Below are positions 1 through 8,559 of a stretch of 64,000 bases of DNA, in pieces. Location: assembly GCA_015068035.1 (NCBI GenBank), contig SVLI01000002.1, positions 221,924-285,923 on the forward strand, in the 5' to 3' direction. The notes under the pieces were generated by a model that was given only the letters and a program-made list of their open reading frames with translations, made no database searches and was not told where the DNA came from. The DNA comes from Oscillospiraceae bacterium. Its GTDB lineage: Bacteria; Bacillota; Clostridia; Oscillospirales; Oscillospiraceae. The stretch's first letter is position 1. Each line of letters begins with the position of its first letter. A program made the translations under genes and the position numbers.

Positions 1-582
<582 letters not shown>

Positions 583-598
583 TTATGCTGATGCCGAT

Positions 599-626
599 AT
601 TATATCGAATGCACGGAAAAATGCAA
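599..626 (-). promoter_or_regulatory. Putative sigma-A promoter for the GH51 gene
   Basis: On the minus strand TTGCAT (621-626) and TATAAT (599-604) are separated by 16 bp, about 47 nt upstream of the GH51 start codon. The -10 is consensus and the -35 matches 4 of 6. Confidence 0.6.
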
Positions 627-659
627 TGGATATGCTGCTTTTTGCGCCGGAAGTCGCGG

Positions 660-1688
660 CTATTGCGCTTCTCCGGCGCTTGCCCAGTCAACGTAGCCGA
701 GGATGAACGCATCCTCCTGCGCAAACCAACGGACGCTTACCTTGCCGTAGCAGTTTCCCTCGATCGTATAGACGAGCTTCTTCCCGGCGTTTACCGGGTC
801 GTCGTTGACACAGAGCACCGCGCCGACATGATCCGCCGCGCCGTCACCCTCCCAGTCAAAGAAGATCAGATCGCCGGGATCCGGCAGTCTGTCCCCGGAA
901 GCATACCAGCGCCCCTCGTCCTCAAAATGGCGCTTTCCGGCTTCGACGCCGGCAAAAGCATAGGCGGAGGCATCCACCTGCGCCATACCCCAGGAGACAA
1001 AGCAGGCGCACCAGGGCGTCGCCGCACCCCAGCCCTCGGGAAAGCTGCCGCCGCAATACCATTGGGAAAAATACATATCGCTGCCGAGAATTTTGCCTTT
1101 GCTGCCGTACTGCCCGGCGAGTGCGCAGAGGAAGTCCACGCGCTTTTCCGCCGCCGGAACGGTCTCCGGCAGCTCGGGCTGCGTCGGAAGCAGCTGCTCC
1201 GCTTCCGGCGCGGAAACCGCCGTGCCCTCGCCGAGCGTCTCCCTGACCTGTGTACGGCAAAAGACTGAGCTTGTCAAAACACGTTCCTCCGTGTGAATGC
1301 GCAGCGTGAGCAGATCGCCCTCCATGCCGACGGAGGCAGCGCGCACGCCGGAAAGGAGCACGGCGTCCGGATTCGTGCCGTCGCCCGTCCGCAACTCCTG
1401 CGCAGAGGCAACATAGGTGAGCAGCGGCGAGAAAGCACCCTGCGCTTCCGTGCCGACGCTCCAGCCGGTATAGCTCTGCTCAATCCGGTTGATCTTTCCG
1501 CTGCTGCACAGGTCTTCGACCGTCCGCACCAGAATTCGGGCATTTTGCTGCTCCTGCGAAGTGTTCACCGCTGCGTTTTCAACCCGCACGCCCGTGAAAA
1601 GCAGCGTCATGGCCGCTGCCGTAACAATCGCGCAGCAGAGAATAACGACCAGAAGCTCCACCAGCGTGAAGCCTTCCTTTCTTTTCAC
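660..1688 (-). CDS. Minor prepilin-like protein fused to a C-terminal CHAP peptidoglycan hydrolase domain
   Basis: The 342-residue protein starts VKRKEGFTLVELLVVILCC, a class III signal with the G|F prepilin peptidase site after residue 6, followed by the usual hydrophobic helix. A pseudopilin-like segment runs to about residue 170, then an acidic/proline linker, then a CHAP-type domain (about 185-335). PWCACFVSW carries the catalytic Cys at about 227, PGDLIFFDW and ADHVGAVL carry the His at about 287, and TIEGN the third polar position. Such domains cut peptide or amide bonds in peptidoglycan. The frame can be extended to a GTG at 1784 overlapping the previous stop, but GTG 1688 has a strong GAGGAGGT site 7 nt upstream and gives a normal short leader. 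It is the last gene of the pilus operon. The fusion is within one uninterrupted frame. The role, local wall opening at the pilus, is inferred. Confidence 0.88.
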   Translation of the reverse strand: MKRKEGFTLVELLVVILCCAIVTAAAMTLLFTGVRVENAAVNTSQEQQNARILVRTVEDLCSSGKINRIEQSYTGWSVGTEAQGAFSPLLTYVASAQELRTGDGTNPDAVLLSGVRAASVGMEGDLLTLRIHTEERVLTSSVFCRTQVRETLGEGTAVSAPEAEQLLPTQPELPETVPAAEKRVDFLCALAGQYGSKGKILGSDMYFSQWYCGGSFPEGWGAATPWCACFVSWGMAQVDASAYAFAGVEAGKRHFEDEGRWYASGDRLPDPGDLIFFDWEGDGAADHVGAVLCVNDDPVNAGKKLVYTIEGNCYGKVSVRWFAQEDAFILGYVDWASAGEAQ

Positions 1689-1780
1689 AGTGAACACCTC
1701 CTCAAGCGATTTACTCATAAAACGTCGCGCGCCGCCGTGCAAGCCGGGCATGGGGCATTCCGCCGCGGGCGCGCTTCCCG

Positions 1781-2230
1781 TCACACGGCCTCCATCGCAC
1801 GGACTTCGTAGGCATCATATCGTACAAACACGATCTGTCCGTCGCGCGCAGAAAAGACAAGCTCCGCCGTGATCTGCATCTCTCCGCTCGTTGCGGTGAG
1901 AGGGATTTGATATTCGCTCCCGCTTGCGATTACGGTTCCGACTTCCAGCGCGCCGTCCGGATAGCTGCTGCGCGCATATTCCCGCGCGATACTCCCGATC
2001 TCTTCCGACGCATCCGCAGCGCCGATGGGCAGCGTCAAGCCGTCCAGATGCGTCCGCATCCGCTCAATCATCCCAACCGCCTCATACTTTTCGCGCGTGC
2101 GCGCCTCCGCCGCGCGCTGCGCCGTGATATTCCGCACGGCAACCGTGCCCGCCGCTGCCGCCAGCGCTGCCAGCAAGACAACCACGATGAGCACATAAAT
2201 CAGAACGTAACCGTCATCCCGCCGCTTCAT
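1781..2230 (-). CDS. PilX-like pilus assembly protein (hydrophobic N-terminus)
   Basis: 149 residues beginning MKRRDDGYVLIYVLIVVVLLAALAA: a short basic leader and one strongly hydrophobic segment, then a soluble domain. The layout matches PilX/GspK-like minor pilins, but the canonical G-FTLxE site is replaced by G-YVLIY, so processing by PilD is plausible but not certain. The start ATG overlaps the stop of the preceding gene by four bases (ATGA), indicating translational coupling within the pilus operon. No catalytic motif is seen. Assignment rests on operon position and N-terminal architecture. Confidence 0.7.
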   Translation of the reverse strand: MKRRDDGYVLIYVLIVVVLLAALAAAAGTVAVRNITAQRAAEARTREKYEAVGMIERMRTHLDGLTLPIGAADASEEIGSIAREYARSSYPDGALEVGTVIASGSEYQIPLTATSGEMQITAELVFSARDGQIVFVRYDAYEVRAMEAV

Positions 2231-2655
2231 GGCGTGACCTCCACATAAACGGCGTGCACAAAGGTGTCGATCGCGGCGCTGCCGTAACGCACGCTGACAC
2301 GGCAGGCCTCTCCAAGGCGCAGGTCCGAAACGGAGATTTGCAGCGAATCGTTCATCTCATGCCCCAGCGCGCGCAGTTCGGCGGCGGCATCGGCCGTGAC
2401 AGCACTGCTCGGGTCGCGAAATGTGATCACGCCATCACTTTCCCGATATTCTGCCGTCACCCCTGCTGACAGCAGCACCTCGGCCGCCGCAGATGCAAGG
2501 AGCCAGTCCTGCATATCCTGCGCTGCCTTTTGATTCACCCGATGCGCCGTGACAAGGTTCATACACACCGGCACGGTGACAAGCCCGAGAATCAAAATGG
2601 CGACCACGACCTCAATAAGCGAAAAGCCCTGTTTCCCATCTTTGCGCCATCTCAT
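2227..2655 (-). CDS. Minor prepilin, PilV/PulG-like
   Basis: 142 residues beginning MRWRKDGKQGFSLIEVVVAI: a positively charged leader, a prepilin peptidase site G|FSLIE with the conserved Glu at +5, and a hydrophobic alpha-helix. The remainder is a small domain with predicted extracellular location. The start at 2655 overlaps the stop of the pilO-like gene (ATGA); a longer in-frame reading back to 2784 would only translate the end of the neighbouring gene. It probably primes or caps the pilus together with the two downstream minor pilin-like proteins. Confidence 0.85.
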   Translation of the reverse strand: MRWRKDGKQGFSLIEVVVAILILGLVTVPVCMNLVTAHRVNQKAAQDMQDWLLASAAAEVLLSAGVTAEYRESDGVITFRDPSSAVTADAAAELRALGHEMNDSLQISVSDLRLGEACRVSVRYGSAAIDTFVHAVYVEVTP

Positions 2656-3314
2656 GATGCCTCCTCCTGCCCGGAGATGTTCCCCGCGTCCGTATCCGGC
2701 GCAAAGATGTTCTCCTTGCCCGTATCGGGCGCGGAGATCTCCGGCGCACTGTATTCCAATAGCTCCGACTGCATCAGATAGCATAAAAGCGTCAAGCTGC
2801 CGGAAACGGTGTTTTTCTCCGCGTTATACTGCATTGTGCAATAGCGGATCGAGGTCACGCGGGAGTCGGCGGCCAGGTATTCGATCATATCCTTGAAGCC
2901 TTGATAATCCGTTTCATAATTGACCGTAAGCGTCAGGCCGCAAAGGCTTGAAGCGTCACTAAACGAGCGCAGCGGCGCCACCTCGCCGAAAGAAAACTCA
3001 ATCTCCGTTCCGAAAAGCTCCTCCAGATAGAGTACATACAAAATCTGATCCTCTTCCCGGAGTTCCTTGGGAAAATGTGCATAGAGTGCGCGGCGGCTCT
3101 CTTCAATCTCCGCCTCGGCCTGCGGAAGCTTTTCCTGCACGTCGGCATAGCGCCGGTTTTCTTCAATCGTGCGCTCCTGCAAGGTGATAAGCGCGCTCAT
3201 TTTCTGCACTTCCTGCTGAAATTTCGTCTTTTCCGCATGATAGACACCAAAGCGGAGCACAAAGGCAGCGAGCAGCAGCAAAACCGCCAGCGCAACTTTC
3301 CAATATCTTCTCAT
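2652..3314 (-). CDS. pilO: PilO-like inner-membrane pilus assembly protein
   Basis: 220 residues with one N-terminal transmembrane helix (about 6-26), a coiled-coil-like stretch rich in Glu, Lys and Gln (about 30-75), and an alpha/beta C-terminal domain containing LTVNYETDYQGFKDMIEYL, as in PilO/GspM-type proteins. PilO pairs with PilN to link the cytoplasmic PilM ring to the pilus machinery. It overlaps the PilMN stop by four bases. The C-terminus carries two imperfect copies of an APDT-based motif (APDTGKENIF, APDTDAGNIS), probably a flexible tail. The family is assigned by position and architecture more than by strong motifs. Confidence 0.72.
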   Translation of the reverse strand: MRRYWKVALAVLLLLAAFVLRFGVYHAEKTKFQQEVQKMSALITLQERTIEENRRYADVQEKLPQAEAEIEESRRALYAHFPKELREEDQILYVLYLEELFGTEIEFSFGEVAPLRSFSDASSLCGLTLTVNYETDYQGFKDMIEYLAADSRVTSIRYCTMQYNAEKNTVSGSLTLLCYLMQSELLEYSAPEISAPDTGKENIFAPDTDAGNISGQEEAS

Positions 3315-5950
3315 TGCTCTGCCTCCAGCTTCTCCGGCATCGCAGCGCGGTCAAGGTCGCGGCGCGTCAACTCGGCATCCATAAGGCTCTGCTTATAGCC
3401 GAGCGCCACGGCAAAGAAGATGCGCATGTCGGGGCTTGTCTCCTGCGCCGCCGGACTCTGCGTGCCTGTTCCGGCAGGCTTGCCGCCCGTTACAAGCTGC
3501 TGCAAAAGATCGCGGATCTCGCTGTCCGACGGGGCTTGCCCACCGGATTCGATCAGATCTTCCAGCCAATCTTTGAATTCCTCGTCGGGATCCTCGTTTT
3601 CCAGTTCTTCCTGCAGAAAATCCCGAATAGCCGCCATCGCGGCCTCCCGAATGCTGCTGCGAAGCCGCGTTGCCGTTTCTTCGTCCACCGTTTCGGCAAA
3701 CTCGCCGGAGATGAGATCGGCAAGCAACCTGTCCTCTTTGAAAACAGGCGCAAAGCTCCCGTCGGCAAGGCCCATTTCCCGAGCGAGATAATATTCATAT
3801 CGCGAGGAAAGGGAGGCATGGCTTTGCGCAAGCGTTTCAACCGCGCCAAGCCGCCTTTCGGAAAGCGTCCGGACGGGCACGCCGTCCGCGTCAAAGTTAA
3901 GTTCCCCGTTTTCATCCCGCTCCGGCTCCGTCGTCAGAAGCCGGACAAACTCCGCTGCGGCCGAGCGCGCCTTCTCCGGGTCGCTGCCCGTAAACGCAAG
4001 GAAGAGCGGCTCATTTTCGATCAGCTCCGTATAGAGATCGGCCGGCAGGATCGCCTCGCCGCCCATCCATTTGTAATCCTCCAGCAGCAGCTGGCAGAAG
4101 CGGTACAGCGCGATCTCGTCCTCCTGCAGCGCAGCCGTCAAAGCGCTCTGTCGCTGCGCGGGCGATGCGCCCGCGAGGGATTCTTCGATTTCCGGAATCA
4201 CGGTGTAGGCGTCCCGAATTTCATTTTGCACCCCGGCGGGCAGGCTGCTGAAAATCTTCAGAATTTCTGCTTCTGTGATTGCGCCTCCGTCAAGCACAGC
4301 CTGCACCAAAGCTTTATGGCTCACCCCACCGTCCTCTTTCTGCGCCTGCAGATAAATTTCAAGCAGTGCGTCTGCCTCAGCGCTGCCTTTTATGGGCGGC
4401 GCCTCGTATCTCGCGTCCAACTCCGTCTGCGTCACCAAAGACGGCAGCATGGAGGGTCCCGTCGCTTCCGTCGGGCCAACAGACAGATCGGAAACTTCGA
4501 TCAGCTCAGCATATTCCAGATTTCGCAGCGCCGCGATGAGATAAGCGGCCTCCGCCTTGTTCGCGCAGGCGAACTGCACGCCCATGCCTTCCTCCGCGAT
4601 GCCAAGCGTGACAACCTCAGTGCCGCTCGGCATGACGTGCTCCAACTCATCGAGCATCTGCACGAGATTGTCGTTATAGGTGTGCAGCGCAGCAAGGAGA
4701 TTTTGCCGATCCAGCGCATAGGCGTCATACAGCGCGGAATAATTCTGATACGCCTGCGCGTTACCCAGGCTCTCCGCTGCCTGCAGCGTGAGCGTGCGCT
4801 GCTGCGTTTCCAATTTCCGGAGCTCACCGGAATAAACGCTTCTGGCTGCGGAAACGGACACCAGCGCCGCTGCCAGAAGCGCAGCGGCGGCAAGCAGGAG
4901 CAGATATTGCCACACCTGCGAAACAACCCGGCGGCCCCTGACCCCCGCGCGGTCAAGCACAGGGTTGCCGAAATCAATGCACATTTTGGCCGCGCCAAAG
5001 CACATGCACCAGCGGGAATCGACCGCACCGCGCCACACATGCATATCTGCAGAAAAGGCCTCGGCCAGGCGGGTAAGATATTCCCCGTCATCGGCAGCAG
5101 CGCCGCAGACCACGTAAGAAAATGCGCGGATGCGATTGTCATTGAGACTGCGGAAATATTCCTGCACCATCTGCGCCTCGCGCAGCTCGTCCCCATCCTT
5201 CCCGCGCAGAAGCACGCGCTGCAACGCGACCTGTCCGCCCTGCACGAAAGTCATCACAAGGTGCTCCTCTTCGCCGGAGAGGTAAACGGTGGTATCCGCA
5301 TCGGGAAAAGCGCGAACCTGCACATTCTCCGCAAGGTGCGCGCCGGCCCGGACGGGCTTACGCGCGGAATGCGTGCTTTTTCGGCTCCGCGCGGCGTCGG
5401 CATAGCCGCTTCCTGCGGCAGCCGCCACGCTGCACGCGCAAAAATCCAGCCCCGCCACGGACAGCGAGCAGGCATTGGCCAGCGTATAGTAGGGCGCAAT
5501 GAGTGAATTCGGCACCGCCCACATCTGCACAGCGAGCCGCGGAGCGCCCTGCGCGTCCGTCCTCTCGCCGATGCGTGTCCAGACAAGATTGTACTCCGGC
5601 GATTTCACCGGAAAATAAAGATCCATATTCGCACGGAGCATCTTTTCCAACGCACGCTCGTTCATTGGCGGCACCAGCGCCGTTTCCGAAACGATCCGCG
5701 TGGTCTGGATCGTGAATACCACCCTGCGTATTCTCCTGTAATCCGGATCCGCCAGCACAGTCGCCAGCAGCTCCCGCAGCGGCTCCGGTTTGAGGATATA
5801 ACCGTCCTCCACCGCGCCCTGCGGCGTCGGCACGCTCTTGCGGGACCGAAGTTGCAGCCCCGCCGCGCCCGGCACCGTCTGCGCAAGGCGGATATTGTCA
5901 CGATCTATTTGTACGACAAGTGCACGTCCTGTCAGCTTTTGTTTGCTCAT
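3311..5950 (-). CDS. PilM-PilN fusion protein with a long C-terminal extension
   Basis: 879 residues. Residues 1-320 look like the actin-fold PilM (ALVVQIDRDNIRLAQ at the start, then RANMDLYFPVKSPEYNLVW). A single transmembrane helix follows at about 346-366 (YLLLLAAAALLAAALVSV), then a coiled segment and a PilN-like ferredoxin-fold region (about 380-490). Thus PilM and PilN, usually separate and joined by a short PilN tail, are one chain. Residues from about 500 to 879 are an unrecognised acidic, helical, extracytoplasmic extension. The start ATG at 5950 has GGAG 7 nt upstream; an earlier in-frame ATG at 5992 has no ribosome site. The pilO start overlaps its stop. Confidence 0.8.
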   Translation of the reverse strand: MSKQKLTGRALVVQIDRDNIRLAQTVPGAAGLQLRSRKSVPTPQGAVEDGYILKPEPLRELLATVLADPDYRRIRRVVFTIQTTRIVSETALVPPMNERALEKMLRANMDLYFPVKSPEYNLVWTRIGERTDAQGAPRLAVQMWAVPNSLIAPYYTLANACSLSVAGLDFCACSVAAAAGSGYADAARSRKSTHSARKPVRAGAHLAENVQVRAFPDADTTVYLSGEEEHLVMTFVQGGQVALQRVLLRGKDGDELREAQMVQEYFRSLNDNRIRAFSYVVCGAAADDGEYLTRLAEAFSADMHVWRGAVDSRWCMCFGAAKMCIDFGNPVLDRAGVRGRRVVSQVWQYLLLLAAAALLAAALVSVSAARSVYSGELRKLETQQRTLTLQAAESLGNAQAYQNYSALYDAYALDRQNLLAALHTYNDNLVQMLDELEHVMPSGTEVVTLGIAEEGMGVQFACANKAEAAYLIAALRNLEYAELIEVSDLSVGPTEATGPSMLPSLVTQTELDARYEAPPIKGSAEADALLEIYLQAQKEDGGVSHKALVQAVLDGGAITEAEILKIFSSLPAGVQNEIRDAYTVIPEIEESLAGASPAQRQSALTAALQEDEIALYRFCQLLLEDYKWMGGEAILPADLYTELIENEPLFLAFTGSDPEKARSAAAEFVRLLTTEPERDENGELNFDADGVPVRTLSERRLGAVETLAQSHASLSSRYEYYLAREMGLADGSFAPVFKEDRLLADLISGEFAETVDEETATRLRSSIREAAMAAIRDFLQEELENEDPDEEFKDWLEDLIESGGQAPSDSEIRDLLQQLVTGGKPAGTGTQSPAAQETSPDMRIFFAVALGYKQSLMDAELTRRDLDRAAMPEKLEAEQ

Positions 5951-6044
5951 GGTTTCGCTCCTTACCGTGGGTTTACATTCCTTTTCCGTCATCCGGCGGA
6001 CAAGAGAATTTGATATGCCCGGATGATCCCACCGCCAACGGCGG

Positions 6045-6797
6045 TCACATAAAGAGGGAGAGATATGCCGTTATGATATGCGCTCCAAAAAGCGCCGAAA
6101 TCCAGATGCCCGCAGCAAGATAAGGCCCGAAAGCGAGCTTTCTTCCCGCGCCGAAGCGCATGCGGATCAAATGGATGATGCAGCCAAGCAGGCTGCCCAA
6201 AAGCGTGGCCAGCAAGGTACGCGGCCAGCCGAGCAACAAACCTGCCGAGGCCATCAGTTTCACGTCACCAAGGCCAAGCCCACGCCCTGCGGTCACCAGC
6301 CAGAGCAGCAGAAAGACAAGGCTGACGCTGCACATGCCGATCACATAGAGTTTCCAGTTTTGCAGATCCGTAAAGAGCCGGACAAGCCCCAGCACGAAGA
6401 TCGCGATGTTCAGCCCCTCCGGGATCTCGAAGCTTCTCCAGTCAATCAAGGCCAGCACCACAAGAATGGAAAACAGCGCGCAGTACAGCCCCGTAGAGAG
6501 CAGATCTCCGCGCAGGAGCAGCGCCGTGATCAGCCACGCCGCGCCGTTGAGCCCCTCGACAAGCGGATACTGCGCGGACAAAGGCGCTTTGCACGCGCGG
6601 CATTTGCCGCGCTGCAGCAAATAGCTCAGAATCGGGATCAGCTCATACCATTTCAGCCGATGCCCGCAGCGCATACAGTGCGACGGCGTGCTCACAAATT
6701 CCTCGCCCCGGGGCACGCGGAAAATCAGCACATTGAGGAAGCTGCCCACGCAAAGCCCCAAAAGCGTCAGCAGGATATACGGTAAAACCCGGAACAT
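6045..6797 (-). CDS. pilD: Type IV prepilin peptidase / N-methyltransferase
   Basis: 250-residue polytopic membrane protein with the full TFPP pattern: an N-terminal GSFLNVLIFRVPRGE segment, a zinc-binding pair of CxxC motifs (CMRCGH and CRACKAPL), and the two catalytic aspartates in ALIDWRSFEIP and GLGLGDVKLM. It cleaves the leader of PilA and the minor prepilins at the G|F bond and methylates the new N-terminus. The length is normal for the family. It follows pilA, separated from it by a hairpin that may lower its expression relative to the pilin. Confidence 0.96.
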   Translation of the reverse strand: MFRVLPYILLTLLGLCVGSFLNVLIFRVPRGEEFVSTPSHCMRCGHRLKWYELIPILSYLLQRGKCRACKAPLSAQYPLVEGLNGAAWLITALLLRGDLLSTGLYCALFSILVVLALIDWRSFEIPEGLNIAIFVLGLVRLFTDLQNWKLYVIGMCSVSLVFLLLWLVTAGRGLGLGDVKLMASAGLLLGWPRTLLATLLGSLLGCIIHLIRMRFGAGRKLAFGPYLAAGIWISALFGAHIITAYLSLFM

Positions 6798-6825
6798 TGT
6801 GCCTATCCTTTCTTAAGAAAACACC

Positions 6826-6858
6826 CCTTCCCCCGGCTTTCGGAAGGCCGGAGGAAGG
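6826..6858 (-). terminator. Hairpin between pilA and pilD, possible partial terminator
   Basis: A 12-bp stem with one mismatch (6826-6837 with 6847-6858) lies directly after the pilA stop on the minus strand, followed by a short T-rich stretch (GTGTTTTCTT). A weak terminator or mRNA-stabilising hairpin here would raise pilin output relative to downstream assembly genes. Confidence 0.6.
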
Positions 6859-6880
6859 GATGGAATTTAAGCCTGCAGAT

Positions 6881-7240
6881 TTACTTGGCAAGCGTCCACG
6901 CGCCATCTTCCATGGTCGCGGTCGTCCAGTCGGCAGTGAATTCAATATCATCACCAACGAGCTGTTCAAACAGCGGATCTGTAACCGCTGCACCGTTGAC
7001 CGTGACCGAATATGGATCTCTGGTCACCACGATCGTTTCAACCGTCTCTTCATTTCCCGCCGCGACGGCAGCCGCTGCAGTGGCAATGGAGGCAAGAACC
7101 TGATAATCGGCAGCCTCATTCGCCTTTTTAATGTAGCCGGTGTAGGTCGGGATTGCGACAGCGGCAAGGATTGCAAGAATCACAATCACCACAATCAACT
7201 CAACGAGCGTAAAACCTGCGCGCTTGCTTCTCTTCTTCAT
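6881..7240 (-). CDS. pilA: Major type IV pilin
   Basis: 119 residues beginning MKKRSKRAGFTLVELIVVIV: leader, G|F cleavage site, Glu at +5 and a hydrophobic helix rich in Ala/Ile/Val, then a small globular domain (about 60 residues). The mature pilin would be about 110 residues, at the short end for type IV pilins. The start ATG 7240 has an AGGAAAGG ribosome site; an in-frame ATG further upstream would give an atypical leader. It sits between pilC and pilD and is followed by a hairpin, as expected for the abundant subunit. Confidence 0.93.
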   Translation of the reverse strand: MKKRSKRAGFTLVELIVVIVILAILAAVAIPTYTGYIKKANEAADYQVLASIATAAAAVAAGNEETVETIVVTRDPYSVTVNGAAVTDPLFEQLVGDDIEFTADWTTATMEDGAWTLAK

Positions 7241-7334
7241 TGGACGTATACCTTTCCTCTCTTCTTCTTTTTTCTCTATCTGCATCCACGTCCGACGTCA
7301 TCATGCCGCAGGCGCGGAAACAGACAAACACATT

Positions 7335-8555
7335 TTATTGCAGATACTGGTCGTAGGCCTTTGTCATGCTCAGCATGGGCAGGAAGATGGAAAATACAAT
7401 CAGCACGACAAAAACGGTCATCACCAGGATGGTGATCGGCTCCATCAGCGCCATCAGCCGCTTGGTTGCCGCGTCAACCTCCTCATCGTAGAAATCCGCA
7501 GCCTTGGCGAGCATCCCCACCAGATCGCCGCTCTCTTCCCCGACACCGACGAGGTTGACCACCATCGCCGGAAAGCGGCGCACTTCGCGCAGACTTGTCG
7601 CAAGCGGCCAGCCCTGCGTAATCATGCCACGCATTGCATGCACAGCCTCCCGGAACAGGATGTTGTTCATGCTGCCCGCAGTCAGCTCCAGCGCCTGCGG
7701 AAGCGTGAGTCCCGAGCCGAGCAGCAGGGACAGCGTCCGGCAGAAAACCGCCGAGGCGCTGCGCACCGTCAGCCTGCCGAGCACGGGCAGCCTGCACGCA
7801 AGCCAGCCATAGAAGCGACCGCCCTTATCCGTCCTGCCAAGCAGCACGCCGAAAACAATCAGCCCAAGCAGCACAATCACGACCAGCCACCACCACTGCA
7901 CGAACCATGCGCTGAAATTCACAACGCCCTGCGTCAGCTTCGGCAGCTGCGTGCCCATCTCGGCAAAGGACTTCGTGAACGCGGGGATAATCTTCGTCAT
8001 CATCACGATGAGCACAACGATTATCACAAAAAGCAGGATGCAGGGATAAATCATCACGCGGCCGACGGCGGAGCGGCTCTTTTTGACCTTCTCGTAATAC
8101 AGCTCCATCTGGCGGAAGGACTCCTCCAGATTGCCGGATTCCTCACCGGCTGCAACCATGTTGACCATTATGTTGTTGAAAATGCGCGGATGGCTCCGCA
8201 TGGACGCGGCCAGCGGGAGGCCTTTTTCGATGCTTGTCTGCGCCTCGCGCAGGGCAGCGCGGAGCTTTTTGTTCTCCGTCTGCTGCGTGAGCATACCCAG
8301 CACCGCCGAAACCGGCACGCCCGCGCGCAGGATGGAAACAAACTGGCGGCACATAACCGCCATATCCTTCGGTTTTGGATTGCCGAGAAACGGGATGTCA
8401 AGCTCCCGGCCGAGGATGCTTTGTTCCCGGATGTCCAGAACGGTATAGCCGGTTTTTCGCAGCGAGGCCTTCGCCGTTTCGAGGGAGGAGGCCTCAACGG
8501 TCTCCCGGACTTTCTTTCCGGTCACGGTCATGGCCGTGTAGTCAAACACAGGCAT
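7335..8555 (-). CDS. pilC: Type IV pilus inner-membrane platform protein PilC
   Basis: 406 residues with two GspF/PilC domains, each a cytoplasmic helical bundle (for example GVPVSAVLGMLTQQTENKKL and GSGLTLPQALELTAGSMNN) followed by hydrophobic segments, and a final transmembrane helix near the C-terminus. The length matches the family. It forms the membrane platform on which PilB drives pilin polymerisation. Its ribosome site (GGAGGG) lies within the end of pilB, four bases beyond the pilB stop, so the two are coupled. Confidence 0.95.
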   Translation of the reverse strand: MPVFDYTAMTVTGKKVRETVEASSLETAKASLRKTGYTVLDIREQSILGRELDIPFLGNPKPKDMAVMCRQFVSILRAGVPVSAVLGMLTQQTENKKLRAALREAQTSIEKGLPLAASMRSHPRIFNNIMVNMVAAGEESGNLEESFRQMELYYEKVKKSRSAVGRVMIYPCILLFVIIVVLIVMMTKIIPAFTKSFAEMGTQLPKLTQGVVNFSAWFVQWWWLVVIVLLGLIVFGVLLGRTDKGGRFYGWLACRLPVLGRLTVRSASAVFCRTLSLLLGSGLTLPQALELTAGSMNNILFREAVHAMRGMITQGWPLATSLREVRRFPAMVVNLVGVGEESGDLVGMLAKAADFYDEEVDAATKRLMALMEPITILVMTVFVVLIVFSIFLPMLSMTKAYDQYLQ

Positions 8556-8559
8556 CCGC

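Noticed and set aside
1689..1784. Longer N-terminus for the prepilin-CHAP gene from GTG 1784
   Set aside because: It would give an atypical 38-residue leader; GTG 1688 has a strong ribosome site and a normal prepilin leader.
3314..5506. 730-codon open frame on the plus strand over the pilMN gene
   Set aside because: Exact antisense of a recognised gene, no ribosome site, Arg/His/Ala-biased composition typical of shadow frames in GC-rich DNA.
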